A stretch of 64,000 nucleotides of DNA from Chitinophagaceae bacterium (GCA_947447265.1 CANFKC010000012.1:1-64000), one strand, 5' to 3'. Positions 8,756 through 17,509 are shown, counted from the stretch's first letter. Made by a program: numbers and translations. Notes: generated from the letters alone by a model not told the origin.

Positions 8756-9310
8756 ATGAAAGCAACAATTGGAATATACGATACCCATGAAAAGGCACTG
8801 GATGCCGTCGTTGAATTAAAAAATGCTGAATACCCGCTGAAACATATTTCTATTATGGGCTTAACCCAGACCGAAATAGTTGATGAAGAGATGCACGTTA
8901 CCACGAAGAGCCCATTGAACCTTAAAGGCTTAGCTGCCGGTACTGTATTGGGTACAACTGCAGGTATACTTACCGGGGTAGGACTTGTAGCGATACCGGG
9001 CGTAGGAGTACTGTTCGGTGCAGGGGCTGTAGTTGGGGCTGTAGCCGGATTTGATATCGGGTTAATTGGCGGTGGTCTTGCAAGCGTGGTTGCCACACTA
9101 GGTCTGCATGAGGATACTTCTAAAAAATATCATGATGAACTTACGGCAGGTAAGTTTTTACTTATAGCGCAGGGTACGAAGGCTGAAGTTGATGATGCTA
9201 TCAATATTCTTACGAACCATGCTACGCATACATCACTCGATACGCACCATTCTTTACTTAAAACCTTGATACAGGATCACAACGGTGCATTCCCATTGTC
9301 AGGGTCATAA
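8756..9310 (+). CDS. General stress protein 17M/YflT-like glycine-zipper protein
   Basis: This 184-residue protein opens with the YflT/GS17M-like pattern IGIYDTHEKALDAVVELKNA, in which a short alpha/beta unit senses or binds an unknown partner. The central part (about residues 62-120) is a Gly/Ala/Val-rich membrane-prone segment with repeated GxxxG spacing (GTVLGTTAGILTGVGLV, VGAVAGFDIGLIGGG). The C-terminal part returns to a similar alpha/beta unit (KFLLIAQGTKAEVDDAINIL). Such proteins are stress-induced in other bacteria, but no biochemical role is established. The start at 8756 is supported by the promoter box; the frame opens 105 bases earlier. Confidence 0.75.
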   Translation: MKATIGIYDTHEKALDAVVELKNAEYPLKHISIMGLTQTEIVDEEMHVTTKSPLNLKGLAAGTVLGTTAGILTGVGLVAIPGVGVLFGAGAVVGAVAGFDIGLIGGGLASVVATLGLHEDTSKKYHDELTAGKFLLIAQGTKAEVDDAINILTNHATHTSLDTHHSLLKTLIQDHNGAFPLSGS

Positions 9311-9321
9311 AATAGATAAAC

Positions 9322-10491
9322 TTACGATGTTATCAACTTAACCAGGGGCTTTTGTTCCTGGTTATTTGTTTGAGTGATATTGATTATTCCTGGCTTTTTT
9401 CCGGGAACTATGCTACCCACAATATGTTGCATCTGCAATGCGGCAGCGCCATTATAGGTTGCCCATCTTAGAAGGGTTTCCCAGCCTATGCGTGGGTGAT
9501 ATTGATTTATTGTCTGCAATTCTGAAAGGATACAAAGTTGGTGGTTAGATGCAAGGCTATCCGTTCCGATACAGATATTTACCCCTTCTTCCATCAGCAT
9601 GGTAATGGCAGGCAGTGTATTTTCTATGTAGATATTGGCATTCGGGCATAGGCACCAGGATGCATTTGCAATCCGTTCTTTTACAAACCGCACATCTTCC
9701 CTCTCGGAATAAGTATTGTGCACGAAAATATAAGGGCGGTTGTAAGTGAGCCATTCCAGGTAGGTCTGTAACGAGTTTTTACCGCTCGGTACGAATAAAC
9801 TATCATCGATACCCAATGCTGTCAGCAAGTCGCGCACACCGCCCGTCTTGTTTAAATAAAAATCTCGTTCAGCAGTGCCTTCCTGGTTGTGTATACTCAG
9901 TAAGCTGCCCACATTATGTCCATCAATTAACTTAAACAGCGACGAGGAAACAGAGTAGGGCGCGTGTGGAGTGATGGATTGTGTATGGATTGTACTGTGG
10001 GCTTTCTGGGCCGCAAACGCAGCATAAGTGCTTAGCGCATAGTTAAACGAGCGTTCCGCATTAGCTTCTGTAAAACCCAGAGCTTCAATAAAAGTATGAA
10101 AATGCATTTTGCCCCGTGCCCGTACATCTAACGTATCGGTGGTGTTGGCAATATCACCTATAGCTACAACGCCATTGTTTATTAACTGCTGGCAGGCCTG
10201 GTTTCTTGCAGCTAGTTTTTCTTCCGCGGTAAAATTATTGCGACTAAGGGAAATGTTTTTAAGAAATGATATGAGACCGGTATGCTCAGGAATTAAGCCT
10301 TTGGTATGTGACAGTTCAAGGTGGCAATGTGCATTTACAAAACCAGGTGCAAGTATGCCTTCGTAATACACCGTATCATCAGTAGGCTGGGTTAGTATTG
10401 CTTGTATTGTACCATCATTTTCAATTAATAGCGTAGTACCGGCAGGCATAAATTCCTTTCCGTTATGTATTTGCTCAGCAGTAATGTTCAT
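9322..10491 (-). CDS. Amidohydrolase-family deaminase
   Basis: This 389-residue metal-dependent hydrolase belongs to the cytosine deaminase/chlorohydrolase-like branch. Metal and catalytic motifs are GFVNAHCHLELSHTKG (HxH, near residue 52), TPHAPYS near residue 175, SIHNQEG near residue 199 and CIGTDSLASN near residue 310. The family deaminates adenosine-like or aminofutalosine-like substrates; which one applies is not visible, as no menaquinone or purine genes are adjacent. It follows the desaturase gene on the same strand with an 18-bp gap, so the two are probably co-transcribed. It converges with the stress-protein gene. Confidence 0.85.
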   Translation of the reverse strand: MNITAEQIHNGKEFMPAGTTLLIENDGTIQAILTQPTDDTVYYEGILAPGFVNAHCHLELSHTKGLIPEHTGLISFLKNISLSRNNFTAEEKLAARNQACQQLINNGVVAIGDIANTTDTLDVRARGKMHFHTFIEALGFTEANAERSFNYALSTYAAFAAQKAHSTIHTQSITPHAPYSVSSSLFKLIDGHNVGSLLSIHNQEGTAERDFYLNKTGGVRDLLTALGIDDSLFVPSGKNSLQTYLEWLTYNRPYIFVHNTYSEREDVRFVKERIANASWCLCPNANIYIENTLPAITMLMEEGVNICIGTDSLASNHQLCILSELQTINQYHPRIGWETLLRWATYNGAAALQMQHIVGSIVPGKKPGIINITQTNNQEQKPLVKLITS

Positions 10492-10509
10492 GTAATGTGC
10501 TGTAAGGTG

Positions 10510-11511
10510 TTAAGCCGTTTCCAATTCGTCGAAACCAATCATTCTATTCTTTTCCGGATCCCATACTTTTAGCTTCAGGCAGGCCTTAATATCGGAAGGC
10601 TTTAGCGTAGTTACTTTTGCTACCTGTAGCTCTGGGATAGCAGCCATAGCTTCTGGCAAACGGTAGAATGGTATTTTTGAATTAAGATGATGAATATGAT
10701 GGTAACCAATATTAGCCGTAACCCACTCCATAAACGGATTCATAACCATGTAGCTCGATGACTCCAGGGCAGCGTTTGCATAATTCCATTCCACATTGCT
10801 TCTAAATGTGGCACCTGGAAAATTATGCTGTGCATAGAATAAATATGACCCGAGCATATGCGAAATGAAAAATGGCAGGAAGAAGGTAAGAAACCATGTA
10901 AGCCAACCGAAATGTACAAAAAGGAAAATAGCAGTCGAAAAATGGAAAATCAGCACAATCAGCGAATCCCAGTGCTTGCGTGGATTGCTCACAAATGACT
11001 GAATGCACATACCGTACAAAAAGGTTGTAAAATAGGCAAAGAACATATTTAACGGATGCCTTATAGCGAGGTATTCGAACTTGTCTGATTTGCTGGCTTC
11101 CATAAATTTTTGCCTGGTCATTATTGGGAAAGACCCGATGCTGGCGCTGTATAGCTTAGCATTGTTATTATGGTGATGATCGTGCGAACGTTTCCAGATG
11201 CTTGGGGGAGTTATCATATACGCACCAAACAAAGTGAAAATAACTTCTGCACCAAACGATTTACGTAAAATAGTATGGTGCTGAAAGTCGTGGAAAATGA
11301 TAAAAAAGCGAGACAACAGCAATGCAGTTGCTACGCTACAACCTATACCGGCTAATATTTCATAGCCCTTGCCGTAGGTTGAAAAGTAGAAGGAACCATA
11401 TATGGACGCAACCAGTAAAATAAGTGTTGTTATCGTATGGAACCAACTCTTCCATCTAATCTCTTTAGCAAACGATTTAGTTGCTAAAATCAGTTCTTTG
11501 CCAGTTAGCAT
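10510..11511 (-). CDS. Membrane fatty acid desaturase
   Basis: This 333-residue integral membrane di-iron enzyme has three histidine boxes: HDFQHH near residue 74, HDHHH near residue 109 and HHIHH near residue 274. It has at least four hydrophobic spans grouped as in acyl-lipid desaturases. It introduces a double bond into membrane acyl chains using O2 and an electron donor; position specificity (delta-9, delta-12 or other) is not readable. It is the first gene of a likely two-gene operon with the deaminase downstream. Its -7 box ends 4 nt before the ATG, so the mRNA is probably leaderless. Confidence 0.92.
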   Translation of the reverse strand: MLTGKELILATKSFAKEIRWKSWFHTITTLILLVASIYGSFYFSTYGKGYEILAGIGCSVATALLLSRFFIIFHDFQHHTILRKSFGAEVIFTLFGAYMITPPSIWKRSHDHHHNNNAKLYSASIGSFPIMTRQKFMEASKSDKFEYLAIRHPLNMFFAYFTTFLYGMCIQSFVSNPRKHWDSLIVLIFHFSTAIFLFVHFGWLTWFLTFFLPFFISHMLGSYLFYAQHNFPGATFRSNVEWNYANAALESSSYMVMNPFMEWVTANIGYHHIHHLNSKIPFYRLPEAMAAIPELQVAKVTTLKPSDIKACLKLKVWDPEKNRMIGFDELETA

Positions 11512-11515
11512 ATTA

Positions 11516-11523
11516 CAAATTTA
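11516..11523 (-). promoter_or_regulatory. Desaturase promoter -7 box TAAATTTG
   Basis: The exact TAnnTTTG box on the minus strand is followed by 4 nt and then the ATG, the same geometry as the lipoprotein gene at 7779. A TTG lies 23 bp upstream. Confidence 0.65.
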
Positions 11524-11790
11524 GCGACCTTTAATAATTGAGTATGCAATAAAATAATGATTTTATAATGTTATTCGGGTACAAAGATAAACCTTCCCTT
11601 GTATCGTTCAACTATTAGCAGATATAATATTTAATTGTCACTGTAATAGCATAGGTCAGCAAAATTGGTCCCATTCAATGTGCTAAATTTGGCTATTTCT
11701 TACGGGTAAATTGAATGGAGCAATCTGCTATGTATAGCTGATTGCGAGCGCGCATAACAAATTTGAATTTCTCAACCTTTATAAAAAGCA
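11524..11790. other. Intergenic spacer without recognised content
   Basis: The stretch between the desaturase promoter and the osmC terminator holds no coding frame, repeat family member or strong structure that I can see. Confidence 0.5.
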
Positions 11791-11816
11791 AAAAGCTGCT
11801 CATACAAGCAGCTTTT
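11791..11816 (-). terminator. osmC terminator
   Basis: AAAAGCTGCT (11791-11800) pairs with AGCAGCTTTT (11807-11816) around a 6-nt loop. On the minus strand it is followed by T-rich sequence just after the OsmC stop. Confidence 0.75.
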
Positions 11817-11836
11817 ATATTTTCAATTGCACAAAA

Positions 11837-12247
11837 TTATACTAACTGAGCTGTAACAGTTTTTTCGCAGTTATACAACTTCGAAACCAGACACTCATCT
11901 TTTGCTTTTAAGGCAACTTCAACAAATTTTTCAGATGATATACCCGGAACGGTTCCTTTTACATTAAGTTCGCTCAGTGTTATAACGCCATTGTCGAGCG
12001 TAATATCGCACCTTGTCTCAATTTCTGTTGGTGTGAAACCTTCAGCACCCAACATAAACGTCAGCTTCATAGTATAGCAACCAGCGTGGGCTGCTGCAAT
12101 CAATTCTTCAGGGTTGGTACCAACTCCATCAGCGAAGCGGCTATTATACGAATATTGTGTTTTATCGAGTACTGTACTTTGTGTAGTAAGATTGCCATTG
12201 CCTTCTTTACCAGTACCCATCCATACTGCGGTTGCATTACGTTTCAT
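11837..12247 (-). CDS. osmC: OsmC-family thiol peroxidase
   Basis: This 136-residue cytosolic protein belongs to the OsmC/Ohr family, which reduces organic hydroperoxides through two cysteines. The catalytic Cys is C57 in AAAHAGCYTM and the resolving Cys is C119 in KDECLVSKLY. The N-terminal segment AVWMGTGKEGNGNL and the order of motifs fit OsmC proper better than Ohr. The length is typical. A promoter box lies 24 nt upstream and a terminator just downstream, so it is monocistronic. Confidence 0.92.
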   Translation of the reverse strand: MKRNATAVWMGTGKEGNGNLTTQSTVLDKTQYSYNSRFADGVGTNPEELIAAAHAGCYTMKLTFMLGAEGFTPTEIETRCDITLDNGVITLSELNVKGTVPGISSEKFVEVALKAKDECLVSKLYNCEKTVTAQLV

Positions 12248-12270
12248 AGTCTATGTTTTTATTTTTGCGA

Positions 12271-12278
12271 CAAAGATA
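12271..12278 (-). promoter_or_regulatory. osmC promoter -7 box TATCTTTG
   Basis: The exact TAnnTTTG box on the minus strand lies 23 nt upstream of the osmC start. The best upstream TTG is only 14 bp away, so the -33 element is uncertain. Confidence 0.55.
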
Positions 12279-12355
12279 ATGTCTGCGATTAACAACAGTT
12301 ATTAATTCTCTAATAGCAGTATTTGATTTTGCTATTGATTAGCCGCTTGTGAAAA

Positions 12356-12466
12356 TCTACCGTTTACCCACATCTTTTATCGTCATAATTTGAAATACAC
12401 CATACGGGTTACCGCTCTGTAGAACCGCCATTTTTTGGATTACGCACCGTAGGTGTTATCCGATGC
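12356..12466 (-). repeat. Dispersed repeat D, copy 1
   Basis: Read on the minus strand, this shares ordered blocks with 54978-55090: CACCTACGG, then ATGGCGGT, CTACAGAGCGGTAACCC, CAAATTAT and finally GGTAG. Its left arm (12357-12378) is also complementary to copy 2, giving a large inverted pair. Confidence 0.6.
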
Positions 12467-12477
12467 AGGCAAAAATA

Positions 12478-12858
12478 GGGTATCCCGCTATGCGGGAATA
12501 GCACATTGGGGTGGTGTTTTAGCTACAAAGCGGTAGCGCCTAAGGCGCATATCATGTAACGCACGATAATAGAAAAGATGTGGGTATACGGTAGCTTGAG
12601 AGAACCTGGCTATTATAACACTGAGATTACAGATTTCGGTACAAGAATGCAAACGCCAAGGACGCTGGGTACACAACCTAGGCGCGAAGCGAACCAATGT
12701 TTCCAGCACATTTCCCTACCAGAAATAGGGTATTCCCACGGGGACATGATCCCATTAATGTTACATTTTACTACAGCGGTAGCTCCTGGCGGGACATTTC
12801 CAACAACAATAACGGTTTTCGAACACTAGTGGACCTACTCTTTGACAACCCCAAAATA
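12478..12858. other. Non-coding stretch with hairpins
   Basis: It holds a small perfect hairpin (TCCCGC, TAT, GCGGGA near 12481-12497), repeat D copy 2, and sequence up to the TPR-gene terminator. Short open frames here have no family resemblance or promoter and overlap the repeats. Confidence 0.5.
12504..12600 (+). repeat. Dispersed repeat D, copy 2
   Basis: The blocks CTACAAAGCGGTAGCGCC, AAGATGTGGGTA and CGGTAGCTT align with copy 3 at 54978-55090. AAAAGATGTGGGTA followed by ACGGTAG (12573-12594) is complementary to 12357-12378, so copies 1 and 2 form an inverted pair about 190 bp apart. Confidence 0.55.
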
Positions 12859-12886
12859 AAAATCCCGCTACAAGAGCGGGATTTTT
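12859..12886 (-). terminator. Terminator of the YfgM-like gene
   Basis: AAAATCCCGCT and AGCGGGATTTT form a strong stem with a 5-nt loop. T-runs flank it on both strands. Confidence 0.8.
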
Positions 12887-12911
12887 GTAGATTTAGTTGA
12901 GAGGTATTTTA

Positions 12912-13616
12912 TTATTCTAAGTTACCCAATTTAGCCAATTTCTTGTCCATTTCGCGGGCATACAGGCTACGTGGATATTCGTCACGAATCCTTGCATAAG
13001 TTTTCTTAGCCTCGTCAGTATTATTGTTAGCTTCTAAAGCCATGCCAAGGTGATACAGGTATAAAGGAGTAACCAATGCATCATCTTTGTTTTCGGTTGC
13101 TTTCTTGAAGTATTCTATAGCTTTTGCTTTGTTACCATCTTCCATGTAAGCCTGACCTAAAGCGCCCCATGCAGAGTAGGCGAGCAAAGTACCCTTGCCA
13201 TCAAATGCAGAAAGAGAAGTGATTGCTTTTTTAAAGTCACCGGTTTTCATGTAAGCGACGCCTGCATAATAGTGAGCCAGATTGCCCGCAGCGGTACCGT
13301 CAAATTTCTTTTCAATTTTAGCAAAACCAGGGTTTTTACCGTCCCCGTTAAGCGCCATATTCATAGAATCAGCCTGGAAATATAGCTGTGGCATTGCCAT
13401 TGCAGCATTAGCCTTTTCTTCGTTAGGGCCTTTGTACCATTTAGTATAACCAAAGTAACCTACAACAGCAACAACAATAACCGTTAATACAGTAGAGAGC
13501 GGTTTTTGATATTTCTGATAGAGGTCGGTGACGGTTTCCAGTGGATCTGTTTCAATTTCCTGCGCTGCTATTACTGGTTTTTCTTCACCTGGTTGGGTTC
13601 TTGCTGAATTTGCCAT
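12912..13616 (-). CDS. YfgM-like membrane-anchored TPR protein
   Basis: This 234-residue protein has a cytosolic N-terminal tail, one membrane span (about residues 39-57, LSTVLTVIVVAVVGYFGYT) and a periplasmic TPR region (residues 100-230; NLAHYYAGVAYMKTGDFKKA, AWGALGQAYMEDGNKAKAIE, YLYHLGMALEANNNTDEA). This topology matches YfgM, an accessory of the SecYEG translocon and periplasmic chaperones in E. coli, and similar proteins are common in Bacteroidetes. The function here is inferred from that resemblance. It has a promoter about 67 nt upstream and its own terminator, and lies downstream of pdhA on the same strand. Confidence 0.8.
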   Translation of the reverse strand: MANSARTQPGEEKPVIAAQEIETDPLETVTDLYQKYQKPLSTVLTVIVVAVVGYFGYTKWYKGPNEEKANAAMAMPQLYFQADSMNMALNGDGKNPGFAKIEKKFDGTAAGNLAHYYAGVAYMKTGDFKKAITSLSAFDGKGTLLAYSAWGALGQAYMEDGNKAKAIEYFKKATENKDDALVTPLYLYHLGMALEANNNTDEAKKTYARIRDEYPRSLYAREMDKKLAKLGNLE

Positions 13617-13682
13617 ATTAGTATTTAAAATCCTTGTTTAAAATGTTAGTTGTGAATGGTTGTTGTATGCTTTGAAAGTGTG

Positions 13683-13690
13683 CAAAGATA
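13683..13690 (-). promoter_or_regulatory. Promoter -7 box TATCTTTG
   Basis: The exact box lies on the minus strand about 66 nt upstream of the YfgM-like start, so this gene can be transcribed independently of pdhA. Confidence 0.55.
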
Positions 13691-13772
13691 ATTCTATTTA
13701 TCATTTACCCAAAATATCTGTCAAGTAATTCAGATTCATTGATTTGTAACCACAAAACCAACAAAAACGACC

Positions 13773-14765
13773 TTAGTCAACAATAAAAGGGTAGTTCTCT
13801 TCCGCGTAGATATCTTTGTACAATTCGCTGTCATCCGGGTACGGGCTTTCTTCGGCGAACTTAACAGATGCTTCAACCACAGCCTTTACTTTGTCGTTAA
13901 TTGCTTCAATTTCTTCCTGCGTAGCCCAATTATTAGCCAGAATTGTATTCATTGTCTGGGTAATAGGGTCTCTTTCTTTGTATTCCTCCAGCTCTTCTTT
14001 TGTTCTGTATTTAGCCGGGTCGCTCATAGAGTGGCCCTTATAACGATAGGTTTTTATTTCGAGGAAGGTTGGTCCACCGCCTTCACGTGCGCGGCGCACA
14101 GCACGTTCTATTGCTTTGTGCACTTCTTCGCAGCTCATGCCGTCAACACTATCCGCAGGCATATTATATGCATCAGCCAAAGGGTAGATATCCTGTGCTT
14201 TTGAAGTACGCTCAATAGAGGTACCCATAGCGTAATAGTTATTTTCGCAAATAAAAACTACCGGTAATTGCCAGAGTACTGCCATGTTAAATGTTTCATG
14301 CAACATACCCTGCCTTGCAGCACCGTCTCCGAACATACAAATTGTAGCACGGTCGCTACCCTGGTATTGTTCTGCGAATGCGATACCAGCACCCAGACCT
14401 ATCTGTGCACCAACAATGCCGTGACCACCAAAGAAACGGTGCTCTTTAGAAAAGAAGTGCATACTGCCCCCTTTACCCTTAGTGCAACCAGTTGCTTTAC
14501 CAAAAAGTTCCGCCATACAAGCATCCGGGCTGATACCTTTTGCAATTGCGAGTGCGTGGTCGCGATAGGCTGTGATCATGTTATCGTCAGGCCTGGTCGC
14601 TGACATAATGCCCGCGGCTACAGCTTCCTGACCGTTATATAGATGGCAAAAGCCACGTATTTTCTGCATACCATACAACTGTCCTGTTTTTTCTTCAAAG
14701 CGGCGAAGCAGTTGCATCAATTCATACCAATAGAGGTATGTTTCCTTACCAAAAGTTGTTTGCAC
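13773..14765 (-). CDS. pdhA: Pyruvate dehydrogenase E1 component, alpha subunit
   Basis: This 330-residue thiamine diphosphate enzyme subunit has the TPP motif GDGAARQG (residues 146-153) closed by ENN at 174-176, plus the phosphorylation-loop region YRYKGHSMSDPAKYRTKEE. With the beta subunit it decarboxylates pyruvate and acetylates the E2 lipoyl arm. The start is a GTG (14765); no ATG is in frame upstream and the next Met (residue 17) would cut the conserved YELMQLLRRFE helix. No E1 beta, E2 or E3 gene is adjacent, so the complex is encoded at several loci. It is complete. Confidence 0.93.
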   Translation of the reverse strand: MQTTFGKETYLYWYELMQLLRRFEEKTGQLYGMQKIRGFCHLYNGQEAVAAGIMSATRPDDNMITAYRDHALAIAKGISPDACMAELFGKATGCTKGKGGSMHFFSKEHRFFGGHGIVGAQIGLGAGIAFAEQYQGSDRATICMFGDGAARQGMLHETFNMAVLWQLPVVFICENNYYAMGTSIERTSKAQDIYPLADAYNMPADSVDGMSCEEVHKAIERAVRRAREGGGPTFLEIKTYRYKGHSMSDPAKYRTKEELEEYKERDPITQTMNTILANNWATQEEIEAINDKVKAVVEASVKFAEESPYPDDSELYKDIYAEENYPFIVD

Positions 14766-15118
14766 TAGTTTTGAGTTTGTGCGAAAATATAAAAACTTTC
14801 GTTTCTAATCGTTGTACAGCAAACATATATTAGCCGCTGTCGGGTTTTATAGGTGTAAAGAGCGTTGCTCCATGCCATGGAAGAGTGGCTACACCTGTTT
14901 GGTGCATTCCTTACTCCATAAAATATTTCGCAAATGCACTAACGTTTTGATGGAGCATTACGTCAATAATATTGAACCTGCAGCACAAACTAAAGGCCTC
15001 ATCTTAGGGACATCAAAATCCCTTAAATACTATAGCGTCGCCTAAAACCCCGAAATGAATTAAATAAAAATGCTTAAGGCGCTATTGTATGTTTGGTTTG
15101 TGTGTTTCAATATAAAAT
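14766..15118. other. Intergenic spacer
   Basis: It contains the AT-rich upstream region of pdhA (a near-consensus TATATTTT close to the GTG) and sequence of no recognised content. Open frames here show no signal peptide, family motif or promoter. Confidence 0.45.
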
Positions 15119-15145
15119 GGTAACAGCGGGTGTGTGGCTGTTACC
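15119..15145 (-). terminator. Hairpin terminator
   Basis: GGTAACAGC (15119-15127) pairs perfectly with GCTGTTACC (15137-15145). The T-tract is weak on the minus strand and better on the plus strand, but position fits the end of the minus-strand T9SS gene. Confidence 0.6.
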
Positions 15146-15187
15146 GTTTACTTTTTTTAGATTGGCAGTATTCCACCAATTCATTCT

Positions 15188-16756
15188 TTACCGGCTTACA
15201 ATAACCTTCCTAGTTAAAACACGCTCGCTGGTTTGCATTCTCAAGATGTACAAACCATTTGGAAGTCCTGCTAATGAACAAGAAGTTGTGCCATACCCCT
15301 TGTTCACCTGCTCCCTTTCTTTTAAACGTTTTACAATTTTACCCTGCATATCAACTAAATCAACGGTTGCAACATCATTATTTTCGAAGAAGCATTTTAT
15401 GACTATATCGCCTGTCGCCGGGTTAGGATATACGTCCAGTAATTGCTGGCCGTGATAATAATGCGAAAGCTCATTGGGTGTGCCCAACGCAACAGCGCTG
15501 TCAATAATAATGTTCTCGTCACCAGCCTGATATGCTGTATACAGGAAGTAGGTCAACATCATTTCATCAGTCGTATTCGGGCCTTCCGTTACATTCACAG
15601 GCGGTGAATGTGGGTTGTCGGGATTGGCTGTGGTATTATCATACAGCGCATCGGAATGGAATGTAGTTCCGGTTGGTACTTTTATAAACCTCGGAAACGT
15701 ATAAAAGCCCTGCCAGTGAAAATTCCAATCAGGGATACTAATATATCTATCCGTATCGCCAGTAGAGCGCACGCCATAGGCATTAATGCTTTTACCAATC
15801 AGGTGCATGTGAGGGAAAACGGCCAATATAGAATAGTTGCCAACTATTGGGTACGTTTCATGAAAAGTTTTAGTGGTGTTTGCGGGTATGAAAAGGCTGC
15901 TATCAATATGCGAAGTGTTGAGCACCTGTGCAACAAATAGTTCTCTTGGAGTAGCAGTTGGTGCAAAGAAAAAGTGTACTTCTGTACTATCCACCATGCC
16001 GGCCGTTCCTGCAGGGTAATGTACTTCCAAGACGATATCTGTATGGTGGTACATCTTCATACTAAAGCCAGAAGGGTAAACCATTGGTGCCGAGCCCGGA
16101 ACCCAAACCCCAAGCAGGGTAGTGCCGCTGCTGCTTGCGCCCAGACCAGGGAAACCAGGGCCGGCGCTTAATGAGTCAAGGTTCGCGCAAGCTCCTGTAG
16201 TGTCAGCGAAAATTTGAACATGGTGCACTATTTGCGGATTGCCGGGAAGGGCTTCCATTGCAATGATATGCTTATCCACAAGAAGCCCGCTAGGAATAGC
16301 GAAGCACTGGTACACGTCTCCAGTTGAGGCTGTTGATGTATAGGTAGGTATCTTAATAATAAGGTCAGGAGTGCCGGGCAAGACACCGGTAGTGCTGTAA
16401 ACTGGAACAGGTGGTGCCAGGGTTGTATCGCCGGATGGAGCCCCACCGTTTACCCAATTCGTGATGGTCGTTATTTCTCCAGGCGACAGCACCCGTTCAT
16501 GGGCAAAATGAGAATAAGCCGGGCTGGGTGGCCATGGCGGCATTTTACCAGAATTTACGTCACTTTTAATAGATGCTGCCTGGCTCAGTGCCTGGTTATA
16601 GGTGACCAATGAAAAAGGAGCTATGCCGCTGCTGTGGTGGCATGATGTGCAACGATTGTACAAAATTGGTGCTACGTCTGTGCTCCAAACTGGTGTTTGC
16701 GCAAACGATACGATCGAAGCCAAAATGGTAACCTGCAGTAAAAAGAACTTCTTCAT
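15188..16756 (-). CDS. Secreted cytochrome c / PHM-like copper monooxygenase with T9SS sorting domain
   Basis: This 522-residue exported protein combines three modules. After the signal peptide (cleaved near TFAQ-type residue 20) comes a cytochrome c-like segment with CTSCH at residues 36-40. Residues about 130-410 resemble the copper type II, ascorbate-dependent monooxygenase (peptidylglycine hydroxylase) fold, with His clusters IVHHVQIF, VLEVHYPAG and FPHMHLIG. The end (VYPNPATGDIVIK onward) is a T9SS type A sorting domain. It is probably exported to the cell surface; whether it is catalytic, and on what substrate, is unknown. A near-consensus TACATTTA lies upstream. Confidence 0.85.
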   Translation of the reverse strand: MKKFFLLQVTILASIVSFAQTPVWSTDVAPILYNRCTSCHHSSGIAPFSLVTYNQALSQAASIKSDVNSGKMPPWPPSPAYSHFAHERVLSPGEITTITNWVNGGAPSGDTTLAPPVPVYSTTGVLPGTPDLIIKIPTYTSTASTGDVYQCFAIPSGLLVDKHIIAMEALPGNPQIVHHVQIFADTTGACANLDSLSAGPGFPGLGASSSGTTLLGVWVPGSAPMVYPSGFSMKMYHHTDIVLEVHYPAGTAGMVDSTEVHFFFAPTATPRELFVAQVLNTSHIDSSLFIPANTTKTFHETYPIVGNYSILAVFPHMHLIGKSINAYGVRSTGDTDRYISIPDWNFHWQGFYTFPRFIKVPTGTTFHSDALYDNTTANPDNPHSPPVNVTEGPNTTDEMMLTYFLYTAYQAGDENIIIDSAVALGTPNELSHYYHGQQLLDVYPNPATGDIVIKCFFENNDVATVDLVDMQGKIVKRLKEREQVNKGYGTTSCSLAGLPNGLYILRMQTSERVLTRKVIVSR

Positions 16757-16858
16757 GGCAATATTATTTATATAAATGTAGCTGAAATTTTGATGGAAAA
16801 ATGTTTAGCAAGCTTAATGTTACAACCGCACAACCCATAGCATGTGCCCTTAATGGAT

Positions 16859-17509
16859 TTACTTGAGATGGTCTCTCAACGCTTGGACAATTAGTGTTGA
16901 ATCTAGCTTATCGGTTATCTTCAAATATTTCCTGGCGCTATCTTTTTGAATAAAATAACTATAAGCAACAGTAAGTTCCTCATAGCCGTTAGCATAATTT
17001 GGCTCTAACTGTATCGCGGTTCTGGAGTAGGCAATAGCCTTATCAAGGTATTTTTCATCCTTGGTGACGAAAAAAAGCTGATTGTAACTTACAGCGGTTG
17101 CAACCCAGATTTTTGCTTCCGTTTGTTTTAACTGTAGCGCTCGCTCCAGCATAACAATTGATTCTTCATATTTTTCTTGTTTGCCCAGTATATCTCCAAA
17201 CCCCCAATACACATCGGCAGAAGTACTATCCAGCATCCATGCCTGATTGAAGCGTTTCATAGCAGTGCTCAAATCATCTTTCCAAAAGTAATCCCATCCT
17301 TTATTCGTATAATATTTTGCTGCAGCATCCCGGGAGTGGAAATCGCGCAGGCAACCTGAAACAAACTCTTTATCCAGTTCCAGTAAGGTTCGGCACTTCT
17401 TAATGTGACCATACATCGGGATAAGGTTAGTGCCTTCCGGGCAGTCCTCCGCAGGTGCACAGGACGCAAGACAAATTATAAGAAGTGCAAAAGAAGTAAG
17501 GAATTTCAT
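16859..17509 (-). CDS. TPR-repeat lipoprotein
   Basis: This 216-residue protein has a lipoprotein signal (MKFLTSFALLIICLASC, lipobox LASC) followed by a Cys-containing linker and about three TPR units from residue 65 (YTNKGWDYFWKDDLSTAMKR, VYWGFGDILGKQEKYEESI, plus a later AIAYSRTAIQLEPNYANGY). TPR proteins act as scaffolds; no partner is visible. A near-consensus -7 box TATCTTTA lies just upstream. It is divergent from the next gene. Confidence 0.8.
   Translation of the reverse strand: MKFLTSFALLIICLASCAPAEDCPEGTNLIPMYGHIKKCRTLLELDKEFVSGCLRDFHSRDAAAKYYTNKGWDYFWKDDLSTAMKRFNQAWMLDSTSADVYWGFGDILGKQEKYEESIVMLERALQLKQTEAKIWVATAVSYNQLFFVTKDEKYLDKAIAYSRTAIQLEPNYANGYEELTVAYSYFIQKDSARKYLKITDKLDSTLIVQALRDHLK

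Noticed and set aside
12578-12829. Two overlapping plus-strand frames of 83 and 67 codons
   Set aside because: They run through repeat D copy 2 and its continuation, have no signal peptide, promoter box or family pattern, and overlap each other in different frames.
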